This document shows, piece after piece, positions 5,830 through 5,846 of a stretch of DNA of 5,846 nucleotides. How positions within the stretch are numbered: position 1 is the stretch's first letter; each line of letters begins with the position of its first letter. This stretch comes from Psychroflexus sp. Lineage in GTDB: Bacteria > Bacteroidota > Bacteroidia > Flavobacteriales > Flavobacteriaceae. Below the pieces are notes generated by a model, which saw nothing but the letters and a program-made list of their open reading frames with translations, was not told where the DNA came from and ran no database searches. Made by a program: the position numbers and the translations under genes. Location: the NCBI GenBank assembly GCA_003565575.1, contig PXBV01000351.1:1-5846 (forward strand), in the 5' to 3' direction.

Positions 5830-5846
5830 AACTGATTTTCATGTTA

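Noticed and set aside
1..5846. Mobile element or genomic island
   Set aside because: No transposase, integrase, tRNA-associated repeat or target duplication is visible, and the genes present are ordinary chromosomal ones.

Overview
The window looks like ordinary chromosome from a marine-type member of the Bacteroidota, probably Flavobacteriaceae. The evidence is AT-rich coding sequence, starts without Shine-Dalgarno motifs, a TAnnTTTG promoter element, a secreted CBM9-like/DUF5916 outer-membrane protein (typical of that phylum), a flavobacterial-looking Lon C-terminus, and a tmRNA whose tag begins Gly-Glu and ends NYALAA. No insertion sequence, phage gene, tRNA, CRISPR array or defence cassette was seen.

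Layout, left to right. Positions 1-120 hold the last 39 codons of a plus-strand lon protease gene, followed by a hairpin terminator. Positions 243-1361 (minus strand, convergent with lon) encode an extended short-chain dehydrogenase of the thioester-reductase/fatty acyl reductase-like type. A 333-bp divergent intergenic region (1362-1694) carries a possible promoter, a short palindrome and a perfect 10-bp inverted repeat. Positions 1695-3893 (plus) encode a 732-residue secreted CBM9-like plus DUF5916 beta-barrel protein. A strong hairpin at 3909-3941 is shared with the convergent ssrA (tmRNA) gene at 3944-4344 (minus), whose tag reads (A)GEDNYALAA. The 279-bp gap 4345-4623 holds a roughly 110-bp element that can fold as a three-way junction, plus a good Bacteroidota -7 promoter box. 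Positions 4624-5829 (plus) encode a 401-residue alanine dehydrogenase/saccharopine dehydrogenase (Lys1-like) oxidoreductase.

The genes do not form one operon. Each is a separate transcription unit, divided by terminators or by opposite orientation. Lon (proteolysis) and tmRNA (ribosome rescue and degradation tagging) are both protein quality-control functions, but nothing in the sequence shows that they are co-regulated. I see no convincing new multi-gene system. The least explained item is the structured element at 4396-4505, which resembles a dispersed intergenic repeat family I recall from flavobacterial genomes.
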